A DNA stretch of 64,000 bases, from assembly GCA_005402585.1 (NCBI GenBank), contig BIFP01000048.1, positions 245,311-309,310 on the forward strand, read 5' to 3'. This stretch comes from Micromonosporaceae bacterium KJ-029. Its GTDB lineage: Bacteria > Actinomycetota > Actinomycetes > Mycobacteriales > Micromonosporaceae. Under the pieces are notes generated by a model that did no database searches, had not been told where the DNA came from, and saw only the letters and a program-made list of their open reading frames with translations. The position numbers were made by a program, and so were the translations under genes. Every line of letters begins with the position of its first letter. Within the stretch, counting starts at the first letter, position 1. Shown here piece by piece: positions 7,645 through 16,855 of this stretch.

Positions 7645-9783
7645 TCAGGCGCGGGGCGGGCCCGCTCCGGGAGGGGCGGAGGTGGCGGGTTCGACACCGA
7701 TCTCCCGCATCCGTGCGGCGTACTCCTGGTACCGGCGGCTGGCCTCGCCGTGCCGCCCGACGGCCGACAGCGCGCCGATCAGCCCAAGGTGGGCCGGCTC
7801 GTCGTAACCGTCCTCGGTGGTCAGCCGCAGGTACCAGCCGATCGCCGCCTCGGCGCGACCCAGTTGCAGGCACCGCCGGGCCAGCCGGTGGATCACTTCG
7901 CGATGCAGGTCGGCCAGGACGGCACGGGGTCGCCGCACCGAGTCTCCGACCAGCTCACCGTCGTCGTGGAGATCGCCGGTGTACATGGCCACCACCGCCT
8001 CCAGGCGACTCAGGAGGCCGGTGCCGCCGTCGGCACGGGCACCGCCGCCGGCCGGCGGCGCCTTCGTCGTGCTCGCGCCGTCGGCCGCGATGGCCGCGCG
8101 GGCCGCCTCGTAGAAGCGGAGCGCGTCCACCGCGACGTGCGCCGGATTGATCCGTACGCTGGCCGGGTCGGTGGCGAGGTACCGGTCGGCCGGATGCCGC
8201 CGATCCGGGTCGAGTACGCCCCGAACTGTCGAGATCAGGACCGACAGGCGGCGTAGCGCCACCTCGGTTCGGGTCTGCGGCCACAGCGCGGTGGCGAGGG
8301 CGTCGCGGGCCACCGGCTTCCCGAGCTGCCCGGCCACCATCCTGAGCAGATCCCGGGCCTTGCGGGACTGCCAGTTGCCCACCGGCACCGGCACCCCGGC
8401 CAGTCGCACGGTGAACTGGCCCAGGGTCAGCACCTCCACCTCGGGCACCGGTGTCGGCCCGATCGCCGCCAACGGGCCGGCGACATGCCAACCACCTTCC
8501 AGCACACCGATCTGGCACAGCCGTTCGTACGCGATCTCCTCCGCCACCCGATCGTCGGCCAGACGCGCCTGAAGGAGCGCGTTGGTGGCGAGCGCGAACT
8601 CGTTGCCGAGTTCGGCCCAGATCGCCGCCGCCTCGACCAGGTTGGCGAGCAGGCGACGCACGGCCCCGGTGGAGGTCACCCCGGGACCGGCCCGGTGGGA
8701 GGCGAGCGTCGCGAGTTCCATGGCTTCGGCCAGACCTGCGGCGTCGCGGCGGCGGCCGGCCTCTGCTCGGACCCGTTCGCCGTACCGCAGCGCGGCCTGT
8801 GGATCACCGGAGCAGAGGGCGACCCAGCCCGCGGCCAGTTCGGCGACGGTGGGCCCGGCTGCGCTGGGCATCGACAGGGCCCGCTCGGCGTGCCGGGCCG
8901 CCGCGACCGGATCGTCGGCATAACTGATCCGGGCCAGCCCCGCGCAGGCCTCGACCAACACCTGGGCGTTGCCGTCCGGCTCGCCCATCGCCAGCGCCGC
9001 CCGGTAGGCGGCCACCGCCTGGTGGGTCGCGCCCCGGACCCGGTGCACCCGGGCGGTCAGCGTCAACCCGAAGGCCGCCAGCGGCGATCCGGCCCGCTGC
9101 CACAGCGCCAGAGCCTCGTCCGCGTCGCTCCGCGCGCGGCGCAGGTCGCCCAGCCCCAACCAGGCTTCAGCCCGGTTGTGCAGCGCCAACGCGAGCAGCA
9201 TCTGGTGTCCGAGCAACTCGCCGAGCCGGACCGCCTCAGCGAGTTCCTCGACGGCCGATCGGTAGCGTCCCTCCTCCACCAGCCGTGAGCCGACGTTGCA
9301 CCGGATCCGGAGTTGCTGGCCGAAGTCACCGGCTCGTTCGGCCGCCGCCAACGCCCGGGCGTACGCGTGCTCGTTGCCGGCCCGGTCGCCGTCGCCGAAC
9401 GCGGCCAACGCCTGCGCGAGGTACGCCGCCGCCATCGCGGAGTCGTCCCCGCTCTGCTCCGCGACCCGGACGGCGTCCCCGGCGAGTTGCCGGGTCTGCG
9501 CCTGGTCGCCTTTCGCCCAGCGGGTCGCGGCCCAGCCGGCGAGCACCTGGGCCTGGTCCGCCAGCGCCGACGCCCGGTGGCGGTCCCCGAGGTCGAGGTC
9601 CGCGCGCCGGTAACAGGAGTCGGCCGCGTCGAACCGCCCGCGCTGGTGCAGCAGTACGCCGAGGCGCCAGGCCAGCCCCGCCGGCAACGGCACGTCCGCC
9701 GGAACGGCCTCGAGGTGGCGGAGGGCCTCGTCGTAGTGCCCGCCGTGGATGGCCGCCTCGACCGGAACGAGAACCTCAAGCAT
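7645..9783 (-). CDS. Transcriptional regulator with TPR region and C-terminal BTAD domain
   Basis: A 712-aa protein with an unusual order for this group. The first 440 or so residues are alpha-helical TPR-like repeats (recurring ALA/RAG helices). Then comes a winged-helix segment (VEVLTLGQFTVRLAG through ARDALATALWP), and last a BTAD/SARP-type activation domain with a DLHDDGEL motif. There is no NB-ARC ATPase, unlike large SARP regulators. A DNA-binding role is inferred from the OmpR-like winged helix. A perfect 9-bp dyad lies six bases upstream of the start. Nearby targets could be the two lipoproteins downstream or the ABC exporter upstream. Confidence 0.8.
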   Translation of the reverse strand: MLEVLVPVEAAIHGGHYDEALRHLEAVPADVPLPAGLAWRLGVLLHQRGRFDAADSCYRRADLDLGDRHRASALADQAQVLAGWAATRWAKGDQAQTRQLAGDAVRVAEQSGDDSAMAAAYLAQALAAFGDGDRAGNEHAYARALAAAERAGDFGQQLRIRCNVGSRLVEEGRYRSAVEELAEAVRLGELLGHQMLLALALHNRAEAWLGLGDLRRARSDADEALALWQRAGSPLAAFGLTLTARVHRVRGATHQAVAAYRAALAMGEPDGNAQVLVEACAGLARISYADDPVAAARHAERALSMPSAAGPTVAELAAGWVALCSGDPQAALRYGERVRAEAGRRRDAAGLAEAMELATLASHRAGPGVTSTGAVRRLLANLVEAAAIWAELGNEFALATNALLQARLADDRVAEEIAYERLCQIGVLEGGWHVAGPLAAIGPTPVPEVEVLTLGQFTVRLAGVPVPVGNWQSRKARDLLRMVAGQLGKPVARDALATALWPQTRTEVALRRLSVLISTVRGVLDPDRRHPADRYLATDPASVRINPAHVAVDALRFYEAARAAIAADGASTTKAPPAGGGARADGGTGLLSRLEAVVAMYTGDLHDDGELVGDSVRRPRAVLADLHREVIHRLARRCLQLGRAEAAIGWYLRLTTEDGYDEPAHLGLIGALSAVGRHGEASRRYQEYAARMREIGVEPATSAPPGAGPPRA

Positions 9784-9788
9784 CCGTC

Positions 9789-9812
9789 ACGACCACCCGC
9801 GTCGGTGGTCGT
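9789..9812. promoter_or_regulatory. 9-bp inverted repeat just upstream of the TPR/BTAD regulator gene
   Basis: ACGACCACC (9789-9797) and GGTGGTCGT (9804-9812) are perfect complements separated by six bases, ending five bases before the regulator start codon on the minus strand. It could be an autoregulatory operator or an mRNA hairpin covering the ribosome binding region; no better Shine-Dalgarno is visible nearby. Confidence 0.4.
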
Positions 9813-9996
9813 CGGAGGTTGCCGGCCGCGCCGGTCGAGCACCGCGCAGCCATGCTGGCCGACCGGTACGTTCGCGGACGCGGCCCGACCGTCCTCCCAC
9901 CGGATCGAGTTTAGTGTGGCGTGGGGTGACCGTCGGCGGTCGACCGGCACCCGGGGCGGCGTGTCGGGTCACCGGAACAGGAGCGACCAGTGGCGC

Positions 9997-11622
9997 TCAG
10001 CTGGGGGTGTCGCGGTGGCGGAACGCCGCCAGGCCGACGGCCAGGAGGGCGGCGGCCACGGCGGTCAGTCCCAGCAGCGGCGCCACCGCCGGCTCGACGG
10101 CGGGCACCGAGGGCACGTGGGTGTAGGGGGACAGGTTCAGCGCGGCCTGCGGCAGGTCCAGCACGGCGCCCAGTTGCCCGAGCAGCAGGAAGCCGATCAG
10201 CACCGCCCAGCTCAACGCGACCGACCAGCGCGGCAGCGCCCCGAACAGGACGGTCACCACCCCGGCGACCACCAGCAGGGCCGGCAACCGGAGCAGCGCC
10301 GCCCCGCCCAGCTCGACCGTCCAGCCGATCGGGTCACCGGTCGCCAGGCCGTACCCGAGGCCGGTGGTGACGCCGCCCAGCAGCACCAGCGCCAACGCAC
10401 CGAGGACGGCGCCGAGCACCTGCGTACCGAGCCACCGGGTGCGGCTGACCGCGGTGGCGAGCAACGACTCCAGCACGCCGTCGGTCTCGTCGCCGCGGGT
10501 GCGCAGCAGGGCCTGCACGACGTACGCCCCGATGGTCAGCGCGAACAGCCCGAGCATCGTCGACAGATACGCGTCGACCAGCCCCGACCCGCCGCCGAGC
10601 TGGGCGATCATCTCGGCCGTCGCGGGGTTGTCGGCGATCAGGTCGGCCACCTCGTGACCGGCCACCCCCATCGAGAGGCCGAGCACCGCCACCGCGACCG
10701 CCCAGCCGGCCAACGCGCCGCGGTGCAGCCGCCAGGTCAGCCCGGCCGGGCTGAGCAGCCCGGCGGCGGCCTGGGCCGGCCCCCGCCGCGCGGCGAGCAG
10801 TCCGGCGCCGACGTCGCGGCGTTCGGCCAGCAGGAAGGCCACGGCGACCCCGGCGAGCAGCAGCGCGACCGGCAGCGCGAGGACTAACCAGCGTTCCCCG
10901 CCGAAGGCGCGCACCTGGGTACCCCAGCCCAGCGGCGAGAGCCAGGTCGGCCAGGCGCTGTCCAACCGGATTCCGCCGGCGCCGGGCGTACCGAGCACGT
11001 CACCGGCGGCCCGCAGCAGGAACGCGACGCCCACCGCGGCGGCGGCGAGCGCGTTCGCGCCCCGGGAGGTGACCGTGAGCTGGGCGGTGACGGCGGCGAC
11101 GCCGGTGAAGGCGATGCCGACCCCGCCGATCGCCGCGGCCGCCGACACCGAGCCGGCGACCGGCAGCCCGGCGCCGATGAAGGCGAGCGTGAGCAGCCCG
11201 ACGGCGAGCAGGTTGGCGCCGGCCACCACCACCAGGGCGGCGGTGAGCAGCGCGTACCGGCCGACGGCGGAGGCACCGAGCAGTTCGGCGCGCCCGGTCT
11301 CCTCGTTCTGCCGGGTGTGCCGGACCACGGCGAAGGTGCTCAGCAGCGCGACGAGCAGGGCCAGGGTGAGGTACGTCTCGGTGACCACCACGGCGCCGAG
11401 TTCGGTGCTGGCCACCGGGCCGTTGAAGGCGCGGGCGACCACACTGGTGGTGGCGGCCTCGGCGTACCCGAGGCGGGCCTGCTCGTCGGGGTAGACGCCG
11501 GCGACGCTCTCGGCGAGGGCGTAGCCGATCAGGGGCGTGCCGAGCACCCAGATGGCCAGGCGGATCCGGTCCCGGCGCAGGGCGAGCCGGGCCAGCCGCC
11601 CGGCGCCGGTGAAGCTGCTCAT
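9997..11622 (-). CDS. ABC transporter permease, polyketide-antibiotic exporter type
   Basis: A 541-aa membrane protein with about twelve hydrophobic segments in two similar halves, the size and layout of the TnrB-like exporter permeases annotated as exporters of polyketide antibiotics. The start at 11622 overlaps the stop of the ATPase gene (ATGA), so the frame upstream of it is not used. The pair is transcribed divergently from a TetR gene, which is the usual layout for drug-inducible efflux. Substrate unknown. Confidence 0.9.
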   Translation of the reverse strand: MSSFTGAGRLARLALRRDRIRLAIWVLGTPLIGYALAESVAGVYPDEQARLGYAEAATTSVVARAFNGPVASTELGAVVVTETYLTLALLVALLSTFAVVRHTRQNEETGRAELLGASAVGRYALLTAALVVVAGANLLAVGLLTLAFIGAGLPVAGSVSAAAAIGGVGIAFTGVAAVTAQLTVTSRGANALAAAAVGVAFLLRAAGDVLGTPGAGGIRLDSAWPTWLSPLGWGTQVRAFGGERWLVLALPVALLLAGVAVAFLLAERRDVGAGLLAARRGPAQAAAGLLSPAGLTWRLHRGALAGWAVAVAVLGLSMGVAGHEVADLIADNPATAEMIAQLGGGSGLVDAYLSTMLGLFALTIGAYVVQALLRTRGDETDGVLESLLATAVSRTRWLGTQVLGAVLGALALVLLGGVTTGLGYGLATGDPIGWTVELGGAALLRLPALLVVAGVVTVLFGALPRWSVALSWAVLIGFLLLGQLGAVLDLPQAALNLSPYTHVPSVPAVEPAVAPLLGLTAVAAALLAVGLAAFRHRDTPS

Positions 11623-12539
11623 CGGGCTCCTCCGACGGGGGCGGGTCGGTTGCCGTTGACGCTGTCGCCGTAGTGCCGCAGGAACAGCTCCTCCAGGGTC
11701 GGCGGGGTGCTGGTCAGGGCCCGGACCTCGAACCGGATCAGGTGGCCGAGGAGGGTGTCGAGGTGCTCGGGCTCGACCTCCAGCCGGATGCGGCCGTCGA
11801 CCGGCCGGACCCCGTGCACCCCCGGCAGGGCCTCCAGGCCGGTTGGCGGGCGTCCGGTTTCGACGGTCACCGTGGTGCGGGCCAGGTGGCGCAGCTCGGC
11901 GAGGGTGCCGGCCTCCACCACGCGGCCCTCGCGGATGATGCTGACCCGCTCGCAGAGCGCCTCGACCTCGGCCAGCACGTGGCTGGAGAGCAGCACGCTC
12001 GCACCGGCCTGGGTGAGCTGGCGAACCTCCGCCTGGAACACCGCCTCCATCAGCGGGTCCAGCCCGGAGGTGGGTTCGTCCAGGACGTACAGCTCGACGT
12101 CGGAGGCGAAGGCGGCGACGATGGCGACCTTCTGCCGGTTGCCCTTGGAGTAGGTGCGGCACTTCTTCGTCGGGTCCAGGTCGAAGCGTTGCAGCAACTC
12201 GTCGCGGCGGCGCTGGTCCAGCCCGCCGCGCAGCGCGCCGAGCAGGTCGATCGCCTCGCCGCCGGAGAGGTTGGGCCAGAGGTTGACGTCGCCCGGCACG
12301 TACGCCAGCCGACGGTGCAGCGCGACCGCGTCCCGCCACGGGTCGCCGTCGAGGACCCGCACCTGACCGGAGTCGCGGCGGAGCAGGCCGAGCAGGATCC
12401 GGATGGTGGTGGACTTGCCGGAGCCGTTCGGCCCCAGGAAGCCGTGCACCTCCCCCGGTTCCACCCGCAGGTCGAGCCCGTCGAGCGCGCGGACGGCGCC
12501 GAAGGTCTTGACGAGGTTGTCGATCGAGATCACGGACAT
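11619..12539 (-). CDS. ABC transporter ATP-binding protein
   Basis: A 306-aa ATPase starting MSVISIDNLVKTFGAVRALD. Walker A is GPNGSGKST, the signature is YSKGNRQKVAI (a variant of LSGGQ seen in this exporter group), Walker B is LYVLDEPTSGLD and the H-loop is LLSSHVLAE. About 90 residues of accessory C-terminal domain follow. I took the ATG at 12539, since residues before it in the open frame are not conserved-looking. It is coupled to the permease by a four-base overlap, and a TetR gene lies divergently 106 bases away. Confidence 0.93.
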   Translation of the reverse strand: MSVISIDNLVKTFGAVRALDGLDLRVEPGEVHGFLGPNGSGKSTTIRILLGLLRRDSGQVRVLDGDPWRDAVALHRRLAYVPGDVNLWPNLSGGEAIDLLGALRGGLDQRRRDELLQRFDLDPTKKCRTYSKGNRQKVAIVAAFASDVELYVLDEPTSGLDPLMEAVFQAEVRQLTQAGASVLLSSHVLAEVEALCERVSIIREGRVVEAGTLAELRHLARTTVTVETGRPPTGLEALPGVHGVRPVDGRIRLEVEPEHLDTLLGHLIRFEVRALTSTPPTLEELFLRHYGDSVNGNRPAPVGGAR

Positions 12540-12577
12540 GGCGCCTCCCGCCGTACCGGTGCCGACTCCTCCACTGT

Positions 12578-12626
12578 ACTGACCGAAGGTAAGGGATTGC
12601 GACGACCGCCCCGTACGCCGGTCAGT
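12578..12626. promoter_or_regulatory. Candidate operator between ABC exporter and TetR gene
   Basis: ACTGACCG (12578-12585) and CGGTCAGT (12619-12626) are perfect reverse complements within the 106-base divergent intergenic region; their centres are 41 bases apart, about four helical turns. Such paired half-sites fit control of both directions by the TetR encoded at 12646. This is a sequence observation; binding is inferred. Confidence 0.4.
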
Positions 12627-12645
12627 GGCGACTACCCTGGACGCC

Positions 12646-13482
12646 ATGACCTGGGAGGAGACCGACAGCACCCGCAGCCGGATCCTGCGCGCCGCGCTCG
12701 ACCTGTTCTCCGAGCACGGCTACCAGCGCACGTCGCTGCGGCAGATCGCCGAGCGGCTGCGACTGACCAAGGCCGCGATCCTCTATCACTTCCCGAGCAA
12801 GGCGCACCTGCTCACCGCGCTGGCCGAACCACTGGTCCGCGACCTGGAGACCCTGCTGGAGGAGGCCGGGGCACGGCCACCCGAGCGGGCCCGGTGGGCG
12901 TTGCTGGAGGGCTGGGTGGATACCATGCTCGCCCACCGGGACCCGCTGGGCATGCTCTTCCACGACCTCGCGCTGGTCGATCGGGGCACCAACTACCAGC
13001 GGCTGCTGCAGATCGCCATGCGGGCAAACGAGATCGTCGCCGGCCCGGACGCCGGACGGCGGGAACGGGTCCGGGCGGTGCAGGCGATCGCGATGTGCGG
13101 CGACCCGGTGCTCTTCTTCACCGACGTGCCCGCGGAAGTGCTCCGGGCCGACATGCTCGACGGCGTCCGCCGCCTGCTCGCCGACGACCCCGGCCCCGAC
13201 CCCCGGTCCGCCGCCGACCGCACCGACGCCTCTGCCGGCGACTTCCCGCCGGCCGACGGCGAGAGCCTCCGGGGCGCCGGCCGGCACGGCACCGGGCGGG
13301 TGGGGCGGCGGCAGCCGGGGCGACCCCGGTCGATGAGCCCGGAGCAGGTGCAGGCGGCCCGTCGGATGCACACTGCCGGCACCCACTCGGCCGACGAGAT
13401 CGCCGTCGAGTTCGGGGTCTCCCGGGCGACCGTCTACCGCCATCTCGATTCCACGGCCAATACCGAGACAGTATTGAGCTAG
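12646..13482 (+). CDS. TetR regulator with extra C-terminal resolvase-type HTH
   Basis: A 278-aa protein. Residues 1-60 are a standard TetR DNA-binding domain (RILRAALDLFSEHGYQRTSL, then TKAAILYHFPSK), followed by an alpha-helical ligand domain to about residue 185. After a Pro/Asp-rich linker comes a second helix-turn-helix at about 227-270 (MSPEQVQAARRM, then DEIAVEFGVSRATVYRHL) like that of Hin/resolvase proteins. Usual TetR proteins are about 200 residues and lack this. It likely represses the divergent ABC exporter. A GTG at 12625 could extend the N-terminus by seven residues. Confidence 0.88.
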   Translation: MTWEETDSTRSRILRAALDLFSEHGYQRTSLRQIAERLRLTKAAILYHFPSKAHLLTALAEPLVRDLETLLEEAGARPPERARWALLEGWVDTMLAHRDPLGMLFHDLALVDRGTNYQRLLQIAMRANEIVAGPDAGRRERVRAVQAIAMCGDPVLFFTDVPAEVLRADMLDGVRRLLADDPGPDPRSAADRTDASAGDFPPADGESLRGAGRHGTGRVGRRQPGRPRSMSPEQVQAARRMHTAGTHSADEIAVEFGVSRATVYRHLDSTANTETVLS

Positions 13483-13517
13483 TTTCGAGACGGGCCAGGG
13501 CAGGCCTCCCGGCCGGC

Positions 13518-15035
13518 TCAGCCCACGTCGACCCAGTCGAGCGTGCGCCGTACCGCCTTCTTCCAACCGGCGTAGCCGGCCGCGCGCTGCTGCGCCGACC
13601 AGGACGGCTGCCAGCGCCGACTCTCGTTCCAGTTCTCGCGCAACTCGTCGGTGTCCGTCCAGAAACCGACGGCCAGGCCCGCCGCGTAGGCCGCACCGAG
13701 CGCGGTGGTCTCGGCGACCACCGGCCGGCTGACCGGCACGCCGAGGATGTCCGCCTGTAGCTGCATGCACAGGTCGTTGACGGTGACGCCGCCGTCGACC
13801 TTGAGCGATTCCAGGGGTACGCCGGAATCCTGCGCCATCGCCTCCGCCACGTCCCGGCTCTGGTAGCAGATTGCCTCCAGGGTGGCCCGGGCGATGTGGG
13901 CGTCGGTGTTGTAGCGGGAGAGGCCGACGATGGCGCCCCGGGCGTCGGAGCGCCAGTACGGGGCGAACAGTCCGGAGAAGGCGGGTACGAAGTAGACCCC
14001 GCCGTTGTCGGCGACCTGGCGGGCCAGGTCCTCGCTCTGCGCCGCGCTACTGATGATCTTCAGTTGGTCGCGCAGCCACTGCACCGCCGAGCCGGTCACG
14101 GCGATGGATCCCTCCAACGCGTACGTCGGCGCCTCACCGGCGAACTGGTAGCAGACCGTGGTGAGCAGTCCGGCCTTGGACCGGACGATGTCCGTACCGG
14201 TGTTGAGCAGCATGAAGTTTCCCGTACCGTAGGTGTTCTTCGCCTCGCCCGGCGCGAAGCAGACCTGGCCGACCGTGGCCGCCTGCTGGTCGCCCAGGTC
14301 CCCGGTGATCCGGACCGGCCCGCCGAACGGGCCGTTCGGCAGGGTGCTGCCGTAGGCGTGCGGGTCCGACGACGGGCGGATCCGCGGCAGCATGGCGCGG
14401 GGGATGCCGAAAAACGACAGCAGCTCGTCGTCCCAGTCCAGCGTCTCCAGGTTCATCAGCATGGTGCGGCTGGCGTTGGTGGGGTCGGTGACGTGGACTC
14501 CGCCGTCGGTGCCGCCGGTCAGGTGCCACAGCAGCCAGGTGTCGGTGTTGCCGAAGACGGCCTCACCCCGTTCGGCTGCCTCACGGACTCCGTCGACGTT
14601 GTCGAGGATCCACTGGATCTTGCCACCGGAGAAGTAGGTCGCCGGTGGGAGGCCGGCCTTGCGGCGGATCACCTCGCCTCGCCCGTCACGCTCCAGCGCC
14701 GAGGCGATACGGTCGGTGCGGGTGTCCTGCCAGACGATGGCGTTGTGGTACGGCCGGCCGGTGCGCCGGTTCCACACCACCGTGGTCTCCCGCTGGTTGG
14801 TGATGCCGAGGGCCGCCAGGTCGGACGCGGCCAGGCTGTGCATGTTCATCGCCGTCCGGACGACGGTCTGGGTCCGCTCCCAGATCTCCACCGGGTTGTG
14901 CTCCACCCAGCCGGCCCGCGGCATGATCTGCTGGTGTTCGAGCTGGTGGCGACCGACCTCGTTGCCACCATGGTCGAAGATCATGAATCGGGTGCTGGTG
15001 GTGCCCTGGTCCACGGCGCCGACGAAGTCAGCCAT
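13518..15035 (-). CDS. glpK: Glycerol kinase
   Basis: A 505-aa FGGY-family kinase that phosphorylates glycerol to sn-glycerol 3-phosphate with ATP in the cytosol. The start has AVDQGTTSTRFMIFDHGG (phosphate 1 loop); the glycerol-binding region shows RETTVVWNRRTG and QDTRTDRI; the C-terminal FGGY signature region reads ESLKVDGGVTVNDLC. Length equals that of typical GlpK. It stands alone here: no glycerol facilitator or G3P dehydrogenase gene is adjacent. Start ATG at 15035 matches the family N-terminus. Confidence 0.96.
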   Translation of the reverse strand: MADFVGAVDQGTTSTRFMIFDHGGNEVGRHQLEHQQIMPRAGWVEHNPVEIWERTQTVVRTAMNMHSLAASDLAALGITNQRETTVVWNRRTGRPYHNAIVWQDTRTDRIASALERDGRGEVIRRKAGLPPATYFSGGKIQWILDNVDGVREAAERGEAVFGNTDTWLLWHLTGGTDGGVHVTDPTNASRTMLMNLETLDWDDELLSFFGIPRAMLPRIRPSSDPHAYGSTLPNGPFGGPVRITGDLGDQQAATVGQVCFAPGEAKNTYGTGNFMLLNTGTDIVRSKAGLLTTVCYQFAGEAPTYALEGSIAVTGSAVQWLRDQLKIISSAAQSEDLARQVADNGGVYFVPAFSGLFAPYWRSDARGAIVGLSRYNTDAHIARATLEAICYQSRDVAEAMAQDSGVPLESLKVDGGVTVNDLCMQLQADILGVPVSRPVVAETTALGAAYAAGLAVGFWTDTDELRENWNESRRWQPSWSAQQRAAGYAGWKKAVRRTLDWVDVG

Positions 15036-15226
15036 CCGGAGTCCCCCTTGTCGTCGTGGTCGTCCGGTCGATCCTTCCCGATCTCCGCGCCCGGCGGTAC
15101 GTGGCCGGTACTCACCTTCACCGGTTTGAAAAGCGCCACCCGGGGTTGTCGATCCGGCGGGAAGCCGTTCGTGTAGAGGGTGAGGAGCCGGCAGCCGAAC
15201 CGGCCACCGACGAAGGGACCAGAGCC

Positions 15227-15583
15227 GTGCCGCAGTACCTGCTCACCATCTACCAACCCGACGGTGACCCGCCGCCGCCGGAAGTACTGGAGCCGATCAT
15301 GCGGGACGTCGAGGCGGTCAAGCAGGAGATGAAGGACGCCGGCGCCTGGGTCTTCTCCGGCGGGCTGCACCCGCCGAGCACGGCCACCGTGGTTCGGGGC
15401 GCCGACGGCGACACGCTGCTGACCGACGGGCCGTACCTGGAGGGCAAGGAGCACGTCGGAGGCTTCACCATCGTGCGCGCGCCGGACCTCGACGCGGCGC
15501 TGGAGTGGGGCGGCAAGCTCGCCGGGGCGCTGCGCCTGCTGCCGGTCGAGGTCCGCCCGTTCTACGACGAGGAACCGAACTGA
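15227..15583 (+). CDS. YCII/DGPF-domain protein
   Basis: A 118-aa dimeric-barrel protein of the YCII-related family carrying the DGPF-type signature (LLTDGPYLEGKEHVGGF, with Tyr in place of Phe). It begins MPQYLLTIYQ; the GTG at 15227 has a GAAGGGA ribosome binding site. Such proteins are the recurring genomic partners of ECF42-type sigma factors, and here the sigma gene follows with overlap. Enzymatic function of the family is not established. Confidence 0.88.
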   Translation: MPQYLLTIYQPDGDPPPPEVLEPIMRDVEAVKQEMKDAGAWVFSGGLHPPSTATVVRGADGDTLLTDGPYLEGKEHVGGFTIVRAPDLDAALEWGGKLAGALRLLPVEVRPFYDEEPN

Positions 15584-16788
15584 CCGTCGAACAGGTCTAC
15601 CGCGCCGAGTACGCGCGGGCGGTGGCCGTCCTGGTCCGCGTCTTCGGCGACATCGACGTCGCCGAGGAGGCGGTCCAGGACGCCTTCGCCGCGGCGATGA
15701 CCCACTGGCCGGTGTCCGGCGTACCGCCCAGCCCGGCCGGCTGGATCATCACCACCGCCCGCCGCCGGGCAATCGACCGGCTGCGGCGAGAGGCCACGCG
15801 GGACGACCGGCACGCCCAGGCGGCGCTGCTGCACGCGCGCGACGAACCCGCCGAGGAGAGCCCCGTGCCCGACGACCGGCTGCGCCTGATCTTCACCTGC
15901 TGCCATCCGGCGCTCGCCCCGGCCGCCCGGGTCGCGCTGGCGCTGCGGCTGCTGGGCGGCCTCACCACCGCCGAGATCGCCCGCGCCTTCCTGGTACCGG
16001 AGCCGACCATGGCGCAGCGCCTGGTCCGGGCCAAGGGCAAGATCCGGGACGCGCGCATCCCGTACCGGGTACCGAAGGACGCCGATCTGCCGGACCGTAT
16101 CCGATCGGTCCTGGCGGTGGTGTACCTGATCTTCAACGAGGGGTACGCGGCCAGTTCGGGCGAGCAGCTCACCCGGCCCGACCTGTGCGCGGAGGCGATC
16201 CGGCTGGGCCGGCTGCTGGCCGAGCTGATGCCGGACGAGCCGGAGGTGCTCGGACTACTCGCGCTCATGCTGCTGGTCGAGGCGCGCCGGCCGGCCCGCA
16301 CCACGGCCAACGGCGACCTGGTGCCGCTGGCCGAACAGGACCGCGCCCGCTGGGACCGGACGCTGATCGACGAGGGCCAGGTGCTGGTCCGCCGGTGCCT
16401 GCGGCGCGACCGACCGGGCCCGTACCAGATCCAGGCCGCCGTCAACGCGGTGCACAGCGACGCCCCCAGCGTGGCGGAGACCGACTGGCGCCAGGTGGTG
16501 ACGCTGTACGACCAGTTGCTGGCGGTCGCCCCGAGCCCGGTGGCCGCGCTCAACCGGGCGGCGGCGGTGGCCGAGGTCGACGGCCCGGCCGCCGCGCTCG
16601 CCCTGATCGACCGGCTGGACCTCGCGGACTACCACGTCTGCCACGCCATCCGCGCCGACCTGCTGCGCCGGCTGGGCCGGGCGGACGAGGCCGCCGCCGC
16701 GTACGAGGCGGCCATCGCCCGCACCGGCAACGCCGCCGAGCGCGCCTTCCTGGCCCAGCGCCGGGCGTCGCTGCCGGCCCAGCCGTGA
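15580..16788 (+). CDS. ECF sigma factor of the ECF42 type with C-terminal TPR-like extension
   Basis: About 402 aa. Region 2 is at about residues 5-75 (VYRAEYARAVAVLVRVFGD, then AWIITTARRRAIDRLRR-like text), region 4 at about 105-165 (TTAEIARAFLVPEPTMAQRL). A long alpha-helical TPR-like C-terminus (about 200 residues) replaces an anti-sigma factor, as known for ECF42. The family normally starts at MTxVExVYR; the corresponding codon here is CTG at 15580, with a GAGGA six bases upstream and overlapping the YCII stop as CTGA. The nearest canonical start, GTG at 15505, would overlap the upstream gene by 79 bases. Confidence 0.88.
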   Translation: MTVEQVYRAEYARAVAVLVRVFGDIDVAEEAVQDAFAAAMTHWPVSGVPPSPAGWIITTARRRAIDRLRREATRDDRHAQAALLHARDEPAEESPVPDDRLRLIFTCCHPALAPAARVALALRLLGGLTTAEIARAFLVPEPTMAQRLVRAKGKIRDARIPYRVPKDADLPDRIRSVLAVVYLIFNEGYAASSGEQLTRPDLCAEAIRLGRLLAELMPDEPEVLGLLALMLLVEARRPARTTANGDLVPLAEQDRARWDRTLIDEGQVLVRRCLRRDRPGPYQIQAAVNAVHSDAPSVAETDWRQVVTLYDQLLAVAPSPVAALNRAAAVAEVDGPAAALALIDRLDLADYHVCHAIRADLLRRLGRADEAAAAYEAAIARTGNAAERAFLAQRRASLPAQP

Positions 16789-16855
16789 TCACGCCGAGCC
16801 TGACGGGGCAGCCCTAGGCTGCGGGGACGAAATGCGGGGCCGGAGACGCGGAGGA

